64,000 nt of DNA, from contig NZ_LZHW01000087.1 of NCBI RefSeq assembly GCF_001667265.1, positions 186,001 through 250,000 on the forward strand, read 5' to 3'. A model generated the notes under the pieces. It searched no databases. It was given only the letters and a program-made list of their open reading frames with translations, and was not told the DNA's origin. Below, piece by piece: positions 17,430 to 26,445 of the stretch. Both the position numbers and the translations under genes were made by a program. The stretch is from Mycobacterium sp. ACS4331 (lineage in GTDB: Bacteria; Actinomycetota; Actinomycetes; Mycobacteriales; Mycobacteriaceae). The number at the start of each line of letters is the position of its first letter. Position 1 is the stretch's first letter.

Positions 17430-17951
17430 ATGCCATTTGACGCGACCATTGCCGAGAACATCGCCACCTCGCTCGCCGAGATCCCGCACCCCTCGCTGCC
17501 CAAGGGCTCGAACATCTACGGCGGCACCAAGGTGTTTCCCGACTACCAGGCCGAGGAGGGCGAAAGCTACTTCACCCTGGTCCACGGGATCGCACACGAG
17601 TCCTCGGTGAGCTTCGTCGCGGTGTTGCAGGCCACCCGGGCGCTGCGCAAGGGGTTCGAATCGGCCATCTACTTCTACGGCCCCGGCGCCATCAACTGCC
17701 TGGCCACCCGCGGATTTCCCAAGACCGGCGACTCCGGCTTCCCCGGCGAACAGAACATCAACGACGCCCTGGCCACCTTCATCGGTGAGGGTGGCACCGT
17801 CTTCGCCTGCCGCTTCGGTCTCGCTCTGCACGGCGGTCGCGAGGAGGACCTCATCGAAGGCGTCATTCCATGCCACCCGCTCGATGTCCAGGACGCGTTG
17901 ATCTACTACGCCCGCAAGGGTGCGATCATCAACTCCACCTACATGGTGTGA
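17430..17951 (+). CDS. MSMEG_0572-family protein (NitB-like), nitrilase cluster
   Basis: A 173-residue cytoplasmic protein of unknown biochemical role, found as the first gene of Nit1C-type clusters. Visible features are a conserved NIYGGTKVFPDYQ block, FYGPGAINCLATRGFP, and a C-terminal CHPLDVQDALIYYARKGA. The fold looks like a small alpha/beta (DsrE-like) domain, which is only a suggestion. In Pseudomonas these clusters are linked to cyanide assimilation, and in M. smegmatis to nitrogen starvation. A nitrilase follows after 33 bases. Confidence 0.8.
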   Translation: MPFDATIAENIATSLAEIPHPSLPKGSNIYGGTKVFPDYQAEEGESYFTLVHGIAHESSVSFVAVLQATRALRKGFESAIYFYGPGAINCLATRGFPKTGDSGFPGEQNINDALATFIGEGGTVFACRFGLALHGGREEDLIEGVIPCHPLDVQDALIYYARKGAIINSTYMV

Positions 17952-17984
17952 GTGGGATCACGTTGTGAGACAAAGGATGTCACC

Positions 17985-18875
17985 ATGACGACCCTCGCCG
18001 CCGCGTCCGCGAACTTCACCAGGGAGCTGGACCAGAACTATGCGGTCATCGCCGCGCTGACCGACGAAGCCCGGGATCGCGGCGTGGACTTCCTCGCACT
18101 GCCCGAGGCCGCGATCGGCGGCTACCTGTCATCGCTGGGCAATCATGGTGACACCGTGCGGACCACGACCCGCTCACTGCCGCCCGCCATCCGCATCGAT
18201 GGACCCGAGATCGCGCGAGTCCAGCAGCTGGCCGGAAACCTCGTCGTGGCGATCGGGTTCTGCGAGCTCGCCGACGACGGCGAAACACGCTACAACGCCG
18301 CCGCACTCCTCGACGGCGGCCATGTCTACGGCGTGTACCGCAAGGTGCATCAGCCGCTGGGTGAGGGCATGTCGTATTCCGCGGGATCGTGCTACGACGT
18401 CCACGACACCCCGGCCGGCCGCATCGGACTGCAGATCTGCTACGACAAGGCATTTCCGGAAGCCGCCCGAATCATGGCGCTCGGTGGTGCTCAGATCATC
18501 GCCAGTTTGTCGGCCTGGCCCGCGGCCCGCACCGCCACAGCGGAGAATCTGCAGGACGACCGATGGACTTACCGGTTCAACCAGTTCGACATCGCCCGCG
18601 CTCTGGACAATCAGGTCTTCTGGGTGGCGGCAAACCAGTCCGGCACCTTCGGATCGTTGCGCTACGTCGGCAACGCCAAGGTGGTCGATCCGGGCGGCAA
18701 CATCCTGGCCACAACCCTTCTGGGCAGCGGTATGGCGGTGGCCGACGTCGACATCGATGAGACCTTCCGCACCATGCGAGCCGGCATGTTCCACCTGCGC
18801 GACCGGCGGCCAGATGTCTACGGACCTCTGATCGAGGCCGACGCCACCCCGTGGGCGGATCTGGCCCATGCCTGA
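17985..18875 (+). CDS. nitrilase (Nit6803/NitC-like), catalytic residues intact
   Basis: A 296-residue carbon-nitrogen hydrolase. The catalytic triad is complete: Glu41 in LPEAAIGG, Lys120 in YRKVHQP and Cys152 in QICYDKAFPE. The second active-site Glu127 (LGEGMSY) is also present. It would hydrolyse a nitrile to acid and ammonia. In Nit1C clusters the enzyme is needed for growth on cyanide, though its true substrate is not settled. The ATG has AAAGGA about nine bases upstream; an earlier in-frame ATG adds eleven unlikely residues. The stop lies 8 bases inside the next gene. Confidence 0.9.
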   Translation: MTTLAAASANFTRELDQNYAVIAALTDEARDRGVDFLALPEAAIGGYLSSLGNHGDTVRTTTRSLPPAIRIDGPEIARVQQLAGNLVVAIGFCELADDGETRYNAAALLDGGHVYGVYRKVHQPLGEGMSYSAGSCYDVHDTPAGRIGLQICYDKAFPEAARIMALGGAQIIASLSAWPAARTATAENLQDDRWTYRFNQFDIARALDNQVFWVAANQSGTFGSLRYVGNAKVVDPGGNILATTLLGSGMAVADVDIDETFRTMRAGMFHLRDRRPDVYGPLIEADATPWADLAHA

Positions 18876-19164
18876 GATGACGTTCGACGTCCGCTGGCCC
18901 GACGGCAGTGTCCAGTCCTGCTACTCCCCGAGCCTGGTGATGCACGACCACCTGACCACCGGTGGCCGCTACACCGTCGCCGAGTTCCTCAGCCGCTCCG
19001 GTGAGGCACTGCAGCAGGCCAGTGAGCGGGTGCGGGCCAAGTACGGCTTCGCCTGCACCTCCGCCGCAGCCACCGCCGACGGGATCCGCCACACCGCCAG
19101 CCGCTTTCCGGGCGATGCGGAGGTCGAGATCACCGCCATGCAACCCGATCTGGAGCGACCATGA
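18868..19164 (+). CDS. MSMEG_0570-family small protein (NitG-like)
   Basis: A 98-residue protein of unknown function that is conserved in these clusters. It has FDVRWPDGSVQSCYSPSL at the start, then a helical segment with YTVAEFLSRSGEALQQASERV. It overlaps the nitrilase by 8 bases and the following oxidoreductase by 4, so the three are translationally coupled. The size and fixed neighbourhood suggest a structural or accessory partner of one of the enzymes. Confidence 0.8.
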   Translation: MPEMTFDVRWPDGSVQSCYSPSLVMHDHLTTGGRYTVAEFLSRSGEALQQASERVRAKYGFACTSAAATADGIRHTASRFPGDAEVEITAMQPDLERP

Positions 19165-20438
19165 CATCCGCACATCACGTACCGGTCGCGATCATCGGCG
19201 GCGGGCAGGCCGGTCTGTCCGTCAGCTGGTATCTCGGCCGCGCCGGCGTCGAACACGTCGTCCTGGAGTCCCACACCCCGGTGCACGCATGGGCCGACAG
19301 CCGGTGGGACAACTTCACCCTGGTGACGCCGAACTGGCATTGTCAGCTGCCCGGTTACCCCTACGCAGGTTCGGACCCCGACGGATTCATGACGCGCGAT
19401 GAGGTCGTCGCGTGGTTGGCCGGCTGGCTGGACACCTTCACCCCGCCGGTGCGCACCCACACCCGGGTGACCAGGCTGCAGAACCGTCCCGAGGGTGGGT
19501 TCGAACTCACGTTGCAGACATCATCGGGCCGCGAGACCCTCATCTGCGAGAGTGCGGTGATCGCGACCGGAGGCTACCCGCTGCCGGTGATTCCCCCGTT
19601 CGCCGGCTCGCTGGACCCCGCCGTCGTTCAGATCCACTCCGACCAGTACCGCAACCCCAGCCAGCTGCCAGACGGCGCCGTGCTCGTGGTCGGGACAGGG
19701 CAGTCCGGAACCCAGATCGCCGAGGATCTGCACCTGGCCGGTCGCCAAGTGCACCTCGCGGTCGGCAGCGCACCACGCGTGGCGCGTTTCTACCGCGGCC
19801 GGGACTGCATGACCTGGCTCGCCGAGATGGGCGTGTATGACCGTCCGGCCCAACAGTATCCGGGCGGAAAGGCGGCGATTGAGAAGACCAATCACTATGT
19901 GACCGGACGTGACGGTGGCCGGGACGTGGATCTGCGGCAGTTCGCGCTCGACGGGATGAAGCTCTATGGAACGCTGGCCGGTGGCAGGGATTCCACGCTG
20001 CACTTCGACCCGAACCTGCGCGCGGCACTGGATGCGGCCGATTCGGTGTACAACTCGATCTGCTCGGACATCGACGCCCACATCGAGCGCGAGCAGATCA
20101 GTGCGCCACCGGCGACCCGATACACGCCGGTGTGGGAACCCGCAGCGGAGCCCACCACCGTGGACTTGGCGGCCGAGAACGTCACCAGCATCGTGTGGGC
20201 GATCGGCTACCGCCCCGACTATCGGTGGATCGAGGCCAGTGCGTTCGACGGCGGTGGTCGTCCCATGCAGACCCGCGGCGTCACTGCGGTTCCCGGCCTG
20301 AGCTTCGTCGGCCTGCCCTGGATGCACACCTGGGGTTCAGGCCGATTCCTGGGCATCGACCGCGACGCCGCCCACATCGCCGCCACCATCATCAGCGGTC
20401 ATCACGAGTCAGTGCTGCGGCTCGCCGTCGGGCAGTGA
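19161..20438 (+). CDS. MSMEG_0569-family flavin-dependent oxidoreductase (NitH-like)
   Basis: A 425-residue FAD/NAD(P)-binding protein resembling flavin monooxygenases. The first dinucleotide motif is IIGGGQAGLS near residue 11. The second is VVGTGQSGTQ near residue 177. The C-terminal part has VTSIVWAIGYRPDYRWI and LPWMHTWGSGRFLGI. In the cluster it probably oxidises a nitrogen-containing intermediate, perhaps forming or consuming a nitrile. That role is inferred. Confidence 0.85.
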   Translation: MTSAHHVPVAIIGGGQAGLSVSWYLGRAGVEHVVLESHTPVHAWADSRWDNFTLVTPNWHCQLPGYPYAGSDPDGFMTRDEVVAWLAGWLDTFTPPVRTHTRVTRLQNRPEGGFELTLQTSSGRETLICESAVIATGGYPLPVIPPFAGSLDPAVVQIHSDQYRNPSQLPDGAVLVVGTGQSGTQIAEDLHLAGRQVHLAVGSAPRVARFYRGRDCMTWLAEMGVYDRPAQQYPGGKAAIEKTNHYVTGRDGGRDVDLRQFALDGMKLYGTLAGGRDSTLHFDPNLRAALDAADSVYNSICSDIDAHIEREQISAPPATRYTPVWEPAAEPTTVDLAAENVTSIVWAIGYRPDYRWIEASAFDGGGRPMQTRGVTAVPGLSFVGLPWMHTWGSGRFLGIDRDAAHIAATIISGHHESVLRLAVGQ

Positions 20439-20452
20439 GGGGAGACCGAGAC

Positions 20453-21508
20453 ATGTCCGCATCCACCCGAGTCGATCTGGCGCTGCTGGGGATCCGCGGC
20501 CGGCCGCCGGTCAGCCGGACCGCTGGCGCAGGACCGAGCGCCGACGGGCACCTGGTCATCGACGGACTCAACGCCGCGATCCCACGAAACCCCGACAGCC
20601 CCTTCGTCTTCGACGGCACCCGGGTGATTCTCGACGGCGAGGACACCGGGCTCGACGTCGAAGTCGTCGCTCGGCCGCACTTCTATGACCTGGTGACCGC
20701 CGAAGGTGTGCCCTACGAGAAGCTCGCCCGCCTGCACGGGCGCAATGTGCTGGCCACCACCGTCGTCCAGACCTGCATCCGATACGACGCCGACCAACGC
20801 TGCCGGTTCTGCACCATCGAGGAGTCGCTGCGCTCGGGCGCCACCACCGCCGTCAAACGTCCCGCCGAGCTCGCCGAAGTCGCCGCCGCGGCCGTTCGCC
20901 TCGACGGCGTGACTCAGATGGTCATGACCACCGGCACCTCGACGGGCAGTGACCGCGGCGCCCGCCACCTCGCCCGGTGTGTGCGCGCCGTCAAGGCGGC
21001 GGTGCCGACACTGCCGATCCAGGTGCAGTGCGAACCACCCGCAGACCCCGCGGTGCTGACCGAACTGCGGGAGGCCGGCGCCGACGCGATCGGCATACAC
21101 ATCGAATCCCTCGACGAGGACGTCCGGCGGCGCTGGATGCCCGGAAAGGCCACCGTATCGGTGGAACGCTATCGGGACGCTTGGCGTGAGGCGGTCCGGG
21201 TGTTCGGCCGCAACCAGGTCTCGACGTACCTGCTCGTCGGACTCGGCGAAGACCCCGAGGAGATGATCAGGGGCGCCGCCGAACTCATCGAGATGGGCGT
21301 GTACCCGTTCGTCGTCCCGTTCCGCCCCCAGCCGGGGTCGTTGGCGGTCGACGTCGACGGCGCAGCGGCGCCCGATGCCGCCGTCGTCGAGAAGGTCAGC
21401 CGCGAGGTCGCGCTGTTGCTGCGCGCTGCCGGGATGACCGGTGCCGACCAGCGGGCGGGTTGCGCGGCCTGCGGCGCGTGCGGTGTGCTGCAGAATCTGG
21501 GTGCCTGA
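20453..21508 (+). CDS. MSMEG_0568-family radical SAM protein (NitD-like)
   Basis: A 351-residue radical SAM enzyme. The cluster-binding cysteines are Cys108, Cys117 and Cys120, giving a CX8CX2C spacing instead of the usual CX3CX2C. A CX2CX2C group sits at the C-terminus (Cys337, 340, 343) and may bind an auxiliary Fe-S centre. The start ATG has GGGGAGACC upstream. The stop shares one base with the next ATG. Radical SAM enzymes build or rearrange carbon skeletons, so this gene suggests the cluster synthesises or modifies a compound and does not simply hydrolyse one. Confidence 0.87.
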   Translation: MSASTRVDLALLGIRGRPPVSRTAGAGPSADGHLVIDGLNAAIPRNPDSPFVFDGTRVILDGEDTGLDVEVVARPHFYDLVTAEGVPYEKLARLHGRNVLATTVVQTCIRYDADQRCRFCTIEESLRSGATTAVKRPAELAEVAAAAVRLDGVTQMVMTTGTSTGSDRGARHLARCVRAVKAAVPTLPIQVQCEPPADPAVLTELREAGADAIGIHIESLDEDVRRRWMPGKATVSVERYRDAWREAVRVFGRNQVSTYLLVGLGEDPEEMIRGAAELIEMGVYPFVVPFRPQPGSLAVDVDGAAAPDAAVVEKVSREVALLLRAAGMTGADQRAGCAACGACGVLQNLGA

Positions 21509-22929
21509 TGATCCCGTTCACGGCCAGCGCTCACAGCGCCCCCGTCAGTTCGTCCATCCTCTGCGGGACACCGCGCCCGTCGGCGTCGTACCTGGTGACC
21601 CGGGCGGAAAGCGCCGGGCAGATCGCCGGCTTCCGGCAACTGCGCCATGACTCGTTCGTGACCGAGCAGGGTCTGTTCACCGGCACCGACCGCGACGACG
21701 TCGACGACGATCCCCGCACCGTGGTGTTGGTGGCCACCGACCGGGAGGGCCGCGTGATCGGCGGCGTGCGCCTGGCTCCGGCCACAGCGCCTGACCTCGG
21801 CTGGTGGACGGGCAGTCGGCTGGTGACCGACCCAGCGGTCCGCGCCGGTGGCGTCGGCCCGGCGCTGGTCCGCGCGGCCTGCGCCTTCGCGGAGGCGTCA
21901 GGGGTGCTGCGCTTCGAGGCGACGGTGCAGCAGCGTTATGCCCGCATGTTCGACACGCTCGGCTGGCAGCGGGTGGGATCACACCGGATCGCGGGTGTCG
22001 ACCATGCCTGGATGCGCTGGCCGCTGGACCCGGTGCAGCGTGCCGCGGCTGCCACCAAGTCATTTCTGGGCTCGGCCCTGGCGCCGCTGCGGCAGATACC
22101 CGGCGGACTGGGGCCGGTGGGTTTCGTCGGGGACGACGGCGTCCCGGTCGGCGGGACCGACCTGATCGCCGCCTGTGATGCCATCATCCCGTCGATGGTC
22201 GAACGGGATCCCGAATGGGCGGGCTGGTGTTCGGTACTGGTCAACGTCAACGATCTGACCGCGATGGGCGCTGCGCCGATGGGACTGCTCGACGCCGTCG
22301 GGGCTCCCACCCGTGGCATGCTCGACCGGGTGATCTCGGGTCTCGCGGCGGCCTCGGCGGCCTGGCAGGTGCCCGTCCTGGGCGGACACACCCAACTCGG
22401 TGTCCCCGCCGCGCTGTCGGTGACCGCGCTGGGCCGCACGCTGGCACCGGTTCGTGCCGGCGGCGGCGCCGTCGGCGACAGGGTGCGGTTGACCGTCGAC
22501 ACCACCGGCCGGTGGCGGCCCGGTTACTCTGGGCGGCAATGGGATTCGACGAGCACACGCAGCAGCGCGGACTTGGCGGCGATGACCACCCTGGTGGCAC
22601 GCGCTACACCTCGGGCGGCCAAGGATGTCAGCATGGCCGGCATCGTCGGGACACTGGGAATGATGGTCGAAGCCTGCGGCACCGGCGCCGAACTGGAGGT
22701 GTCCGCCGTTCCCCGCCCAGCCGACGCCGCAGTCGGTGACTGGCTGACCTGTTTTCCCGGCTACGCGATGTTGACCGCCGGTCCGCAGGCGCCCACGGCG
22801 GCCCCACACGGTGTGGTCAGCGCCGAATGCGGTTTTCTCACAAGCGATCTGGGTGTCCGGCTGCGCTGGCCCGATGGCGTGGTCACGACGGCGCTCGCAC
22901 CGGCGGTCACCGGTCTCGGATCGAGCTGA
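21508..22929 (+). CDS. GNAT acetyltransferase-AIR synthase-like fusion (MSMEG_0567 family)
   Basis: A 473-residue fusion. Residues about 25-175 form a GNAT N-acyltransferase domain (ATDREGRVIGGVRLAP, then GVGPALVRAACAFAE). Residues 180-473 form a PurM/AIR synthase-like ATP-binding domain (DGVPVGGTDLIAACDA, NVNDLTAMGAAPMG, GGHTQLGVP, AKDVSMAGIVGTLG). In proteobacterial Nit1C these are two genes, nitE and nitF; here they are one, as in M. smegmatis. The chemistry is presumably acylation plus ATP-dependent activation of an amide. It starts in the stop codon of the radical SAM gene. Confidence 0.87.
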   Translation: MIPFTASAHSAPVSSSILCGTPRPSASYLVTRAESAGQIAGFRQLRHDSFVTEQGLFTGTDRDDVDDDPRTVVLVATDREGRVIGGVRLAPATAPDLGWWTGSRLVTDPAVRAGGVGPALVRAACAFAEASGVLRFEATVQQRYARMFDTLGWQRVGSHRIAGVDHAWMRWPLDPVQRAAAATKSFLGSALAPLRQIPGGLGPVGFVGDDGVPVGGTDLIAACDAIIPSMVERDPEWAGWCSVLVNVNDLTAMGAAPMGLLDAVGAPTRGMLDRVISGLAAASAAWQVPVLGGHTQLGVPAALSVTALGRTLAPVRAGGGAVGDRVRLTVDTTGRWRPGYSGRQWDSTSTRSSADLAAMTTLVARATPRAAKDVSMAGIVGTLGMMVEACGTGAELEVSAVPRPADAAVGDWLTCFPGYAMLTAGPQAPTAAPHGVVSAECGFLTSDLGVRLRWPDGVVTTALAPAVTGLGSS

Positions 22930-22935
22930 GCCGCC

Positions 22936-23781
22936 GTGGCACCCGTGGTCCTGGCGGCGGTGGCGGCACACTTCGGCCGCGACCTGTCGCGCTGCGTGGA
23001 CAAGGCCGTCGGCATCATCGACACCGCCCGCCATGAGGGCGTCGACCTCCTGGTCCTTCCCGACGCCTGCCTGGGCGGCTACATCGGGGACTTCCAGGCG
23101 CCCGATCCCGACGACCCACCACCGGCGCTGGACCCCGATGGACCGGAGATCGCCGCGATCGTGGCTGCGGCCGGTCCGGTGACGGTGTGCCTGGGATACG
23201 CCGAGGCCGCACCCGGCGGCGGCCGCTACAACACCGCTGCCTGCGTCACCGGTGACGGAGTGCTGGGCAGCTACCGCAAGGTGCATCAACCCGCCGGTGA
23301 AGCCCTGACCTACCTCGCCGGTGACCGGTTCTCCACCTTCGACACTCCGGTGGGCAGGCTCGGCATGCTCATCGACTACGACAAGACCTTCCCCGAAGCG
23401 GCCCGCACCCTGGCCGCGGCCGACGCCAGCATCATCGCCGCGCTGTCGGCGTGGCCGGCCAGCATCACCGACCGTGCCTCACGACTGCCGGCCGACCGGC
23501 AGTCGCGGCTGTTCGACCTCTACGACTGCGCACGGGCCGCCGAGAACCAGGTGGTGTTGGTGTCGTCGAACCAAACCGGAGTGACGGGCAACCTGCGCTT
23601 CCTGGGCCAGGCTAAGATCGTCGGCCCCGGCGGCGACATCCTGGCCACCACCCGCGCCAAAGGTGGACTGGCCAGGGTCGAGATCGATGTCGATGCCGAG
23701 ATTGCGCGCGCCCGAAAGGTGTTGAATCACTTGGCCGAACTGCGTCCCGACACCTACCAGAACCGCGGTGCGTGCCGATGA
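22936..23781 (+). CDS. nitrilase-fold protein lacking catalytic Cys and Glu (probable pseudoenzyme)
   Basis: A 281-residue paralogue of the cluster's nitrilase, complete in length. At the catalytic positions it has Asp43 where Glu is expected (LPDACLGG) and Asp147 where Cys is expected (LIDYDKTFPE). Lys115 (YRKVHQP) and the second Glu122 (AGEALTY) are kept. It cannot form the thioimidate intermediate of true nitrilases. It may form mixed oligomers with the active enzyme, bind substrate or act in regulation. The reading frame is intact and overlaps the glycosyltransferase by four bases, so it appears maintained and not decayed. GTG start, six bases after the fusion gene. Confidence 0.85.
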   Translation: MAPVVLAAVAAHFGRDLSRCVDKAVGIIDTARHEGVDLLVLPDACLGGYIGDFQAPDPDDPPPALDPDGPEIAAIVAAAGPVTVCLGYAEAAPGGGRYNTAACVTGDGVLGSYRKVHQPAGEALTYLAGDRFSTFDTPVGRLGMLIDYDKTFPEAARTLAAADASIIAALSAWPASITDRASRLPADRQSRLFDLYDCARAAENQVVLVSSNQTGVTGNLRFLGQAKIVGPGGDILATTRAKGGLARVEIDVDAEIARARKVLNHLAELRPDTYQNRGACR

Positions 23782-24875
23782 GCCTGCGCGTTGCGCTTCT
23801 CACCTACTCCACGAAGCCCCGCGGCGGTGTGGTCCACACCCTCAACCTCGCCGAGGCGCTGGCCGCCCAGGGTGCCGAGGTGACCGTGTGGTCGTTGGCC
23901 CGCGCCGGGGACCGCGGGTTCTTCCGGCCGGTTTCGCCCGCTGTCTCGGTTCGGCTGGTCGAGTTCACCGACGTCGCCGGGGACACCGTCACCGACCGCA
24001 TCGTCCGCTCCATCGAACTGCTCCGGCAGGCGTTCACGCCGGAGGACTACGACATCGTGCACGCACAGGACTGCATCAGCGCCAACGCCGTCGGCAGCTG
24101 CATCCGCACGATCCACCACCTCGACGAGTTCACCACGCCGGTGCTTGCGCAGTGCCACGAACGGGCGATCATCGAGCCCTACGCGCGGATCTGCGTCTCC
24201 GAGGCGGTGGCCGCCGAGGTGCGTGCGGGGTGGGCGCTGTCACCCACCGTCATCCCCAACGGTGTTCAGGCTCAGCGGTTCACCGACGCGGCCGGTGATT
24301 CACCGGAGGCCGTCGCCGCACGGCTCCGCTGGCAGTCGCAACTGGGCCGATACGTGCTGACCGTCGGCGGCATCGAGCCGCGCAAAGGCACGATCGATCT
24401 GGTCGACGCGATGGCGCTCCTGCGTCACCGAGATCCCCGGCTGACCCTGGTGATCGCCGGCGGTGAAACGTTGTTCGACTACCGCGACTACCGCACGGCC
24501 TTCGAGCGGCGGTGCCTCGAACTCGGTGTCAGCCCGGTGATCCTCGGTGCCATCGAGGATTCCGACCTGCCTGCCCTGGTCGCCGGCTGCGCGGCGTTCG
24601 CTTTCCCCTCGACCAAGGAGGGATTCGGCCTCGCCGCGATGGAGGCACTCGCGGCGGGCCGGCCCGTCGTCGCACGAGACTTACCGGTGCTGCGCGAAGT
24701 GTTCGGTGCCACAGTCGGTTTCGCGACCGACGCGACCGGCTTCGCCGAGGCGCTGGCCACAGCGCTCACACATCCCCGGGATCCGGCGGAGGGACGCGCG
24801 CTGGCCGCCTCCAGGACCTGGGACGGCGCCGCTCGAGCGCATCTCGAGTTCTACCTGCGCCACCCTCGGCGCTGA
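23778..24875 (+). CDS. MSMEG_0565-family glycosyltransferase, GT4-like
   Basis: A 365-residue GT-B glycosyltransferase. The N-terminal half has the glycine-rich SGG-type acceptor loop (KPRGGVVHTLNLAEAL). The C-terminal half has VGGIEPRKGT and the donor-site segment FPSTKEGFGLAAMEALAAGRP with the retaining EX7E arrangement. It closes the nitrilase cluster. A sugar transferase here suggests that the product is glycosylated. The acceptor is unknown. The ATG overlaps the previous stop (ATGA). Confidence 0.87.
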   Translation: MSLRVALLTYSTKPRGGVVHTLNLAEALAAQGAEVTVWSLARAGDRGFFRPVSPAVSVRLVEFTDVAGDTVTDRIVRSIELLRQAFTPEDYDIVHAQDCISANAVGSCIRTIHHLDEFTTPVLAQCHERAIIEPYARICVSEAVAAEVRAGWALSPTVIPNGVQAQRFTDAAGDSPEAVAARLRWQSQLGRYVLTVGGIEPRKGTIDLVDAMALLRHRDPRLTLVIAGGETLFDYRDYRTAFERRCLELGVSPVILGAIEDSDLPALVAGCAAFAFPSTKEGFGLAAMEALAAGRPVVARDLPVLREVFGATVGFATDATGFAEALATALTHPRDPAEGRALAASRTWDGAARAHLEFYLRHPRR

Positions 24876-24885
24876 GCACGGCCGG

Positions 24886-26310
24886 CTACTGCGGCGAGTA
24901 CCCCAGCGCGGCCTTGGTCTCGAGGAATTCGTCGAAGGCGAAGTGTCCCCACTCGCGGCCGTTGCCGCTGCGCTTGTACCCGCCGAACGGCGCACTGATG
25001 TCGAAGTTGTGGTTGATCGCCACCGAGCCCGCCCGGATCCGGCGGACCACCGCGCGGGCGGCCTCCAGATCGGCGCCCGACACATACCCGGCGAGCCCGT
25101 ATTCGGTGTCGTTGGCGATCTCGACGGCCTGGTCGAGATCGTCGTAGCCGAGGATGCACAGCACGGGACCGAAGATCTCCTCGCGCGCGATCGTCATGTC
25201 GTTGGTGACGTTGGCGAACACGGTGGGTTTGACGTAGTAGCCCACGTCGAGTCCGTCGGGACGGCCGACTCCGCCGACGACGACGTCGGCGCCCTCGTCG
25301 ACACCCTTGCGCAGCAGTCCCTGGATCTTGTCGAACTGCGCCTTCGAGGCCACCGGCCCGATCGCCGACTTGTCCGATGGGTCACCGACCTTGACCGCCG
25401 CGGCGGTCTCACGGGCGATGGCGGCGGCCTCGTCCATCCGGGAGTTCGGCACCAGCATCCGCGACGGGGCATTGCAGCTCTGGCCGCTGTTCACCATCAT
25501 CACCGACACCCCGGCGGCCACACTCTTGGCGAAGTCGGCGTCGTCGAGCACGATGTTGGGGCTCTTACCGCCGAGTTCCTGGGTGACTCGCTTGACCGTC
25601 GGGGCGGCGTTGCGGGCCACTTCGATGCCCGCGCGGGTGGAGCCGGTGAAGGACACCATGTCGATGTCGGGATGGCTCGCCAGCGCGGTACCGACGCCCG
25701 GCCCGTCGCCGTAGACCAGGTTGTACACCCCGGCCGGGACACCGGCGGCGTCGATGATCTCGGTGAAGATCTGCGCCGAATAGGGCGCCACCTCGGAGGG
25801 CTTGAGGACCATGGTGTTGCCGGTGGCCAGCGCGGGGAAGACCTTGCAGGCGATCTGGTTGATCGGCCAGTTCCACGGGGTGATCAGACCGCACACCCCG
25901 ATCGGTTCCTTCACCACCAGCGTGCTGCCGTGCTGCTCCTCGAACTGGAACTTCTTCAGCGCCTCGAGCGCGGTGGCCAGGTGCCCCAGTCCCATCTGGA
26001 CCTGAGGGCCGGCGGCCAGCGACGGCGGCGCGCCCATCTCCTCGTTGACCGCGTCGGCGAGGTCGCCGGACCGCTTCTGATATTCGGCCAGGATCGCTCC
26101 CAGCAGCGCCAGGCGTTCATCGCGGGTGGTCAATGACCAGGTGGGGAAGGCCTTGCGGGCCGCCTCGACCGCGGCGTCGACGTCGGCCGCACCGCCGAGG
26201 GCGATCCGGCCGGAAACCTGCTCCGTGGTCGGGTTGTCGACGTCGAGGCTTTTCGGCTCGACCGGATCCACCCACTGTCCGTTGATGTAGAACTTCAGAT
26301 ATTCACGCAC
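24886..26310 (-). CDS. aldehyde dehydrogenase family protein
   Basis: A 474-residue NAD(P)-dependent aldehyde dehydrogenase with WNWPINQIACK, the general base Glu in QELGGKSPNI, and the nucleophile Cys in NSGQSCNAPSR. GTG start (VREYLKFYING), with GGGGAAG upstream at a workable distance; the alternative GTG three codons earlier leaves no room for a ribosome-binding site. It converges on the nitrilase cluster with only ten bases between the stop codons, so it is transcribed separately. Substrate unknown. Confidence 0.9.
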   Translation of the reverse strand: MREYLKFYINGQWVDPVEPKSLDVDNPTTEQVSGRIALGGAADVDAAVEAARKAFPTWSLTTRDERLALLGAILAEYQKRSGDLADAVNEEMGAPPSLAAGPQVQMGLGHLATALEALKKFQFEEQHGSTLVVKEPIGVCGLITPWNWPINQIACKVFPALATGNTMVLKPSEVAPYSAQIFTEIIDAAGVPAGVYNLVYGDGPGVGTALASHPDIDMVSFTGSTRAGIEVARNAAPTVKRVTQELGGKSPNIVLDDADFAKSVAAGVSVMMVNSGQSCNAPSRMLVPNSRMDEAAAIARETAAAVKVGDPSDKSAIGPVASKAQFDKIQGLLRKGVDEGADVVVGGVGRPDGLDVGYYVKPTVFANVTNDMTIAREEIFGPVLCILGYDDLDQAVEIANDTEYGLAGYVSGADLEAARAVVRRIRAGSVAINHNFDISAPFGGYKRSGNGREWGHFAFDEFLETKAALGYSPQ

Positions 26311-26445
26311 GGCTTCCACTCTTCCCCAGCGCCGACGGCTTTGGGCCGGTATGGGCGCATCGGCAGTCGGCACCCGCATAGGGCGCAAAAGACGCCCTCG
26401 GCGCGGCAACACTGTTCACAGCAGCCTCATTGTTAACATCCGGCC

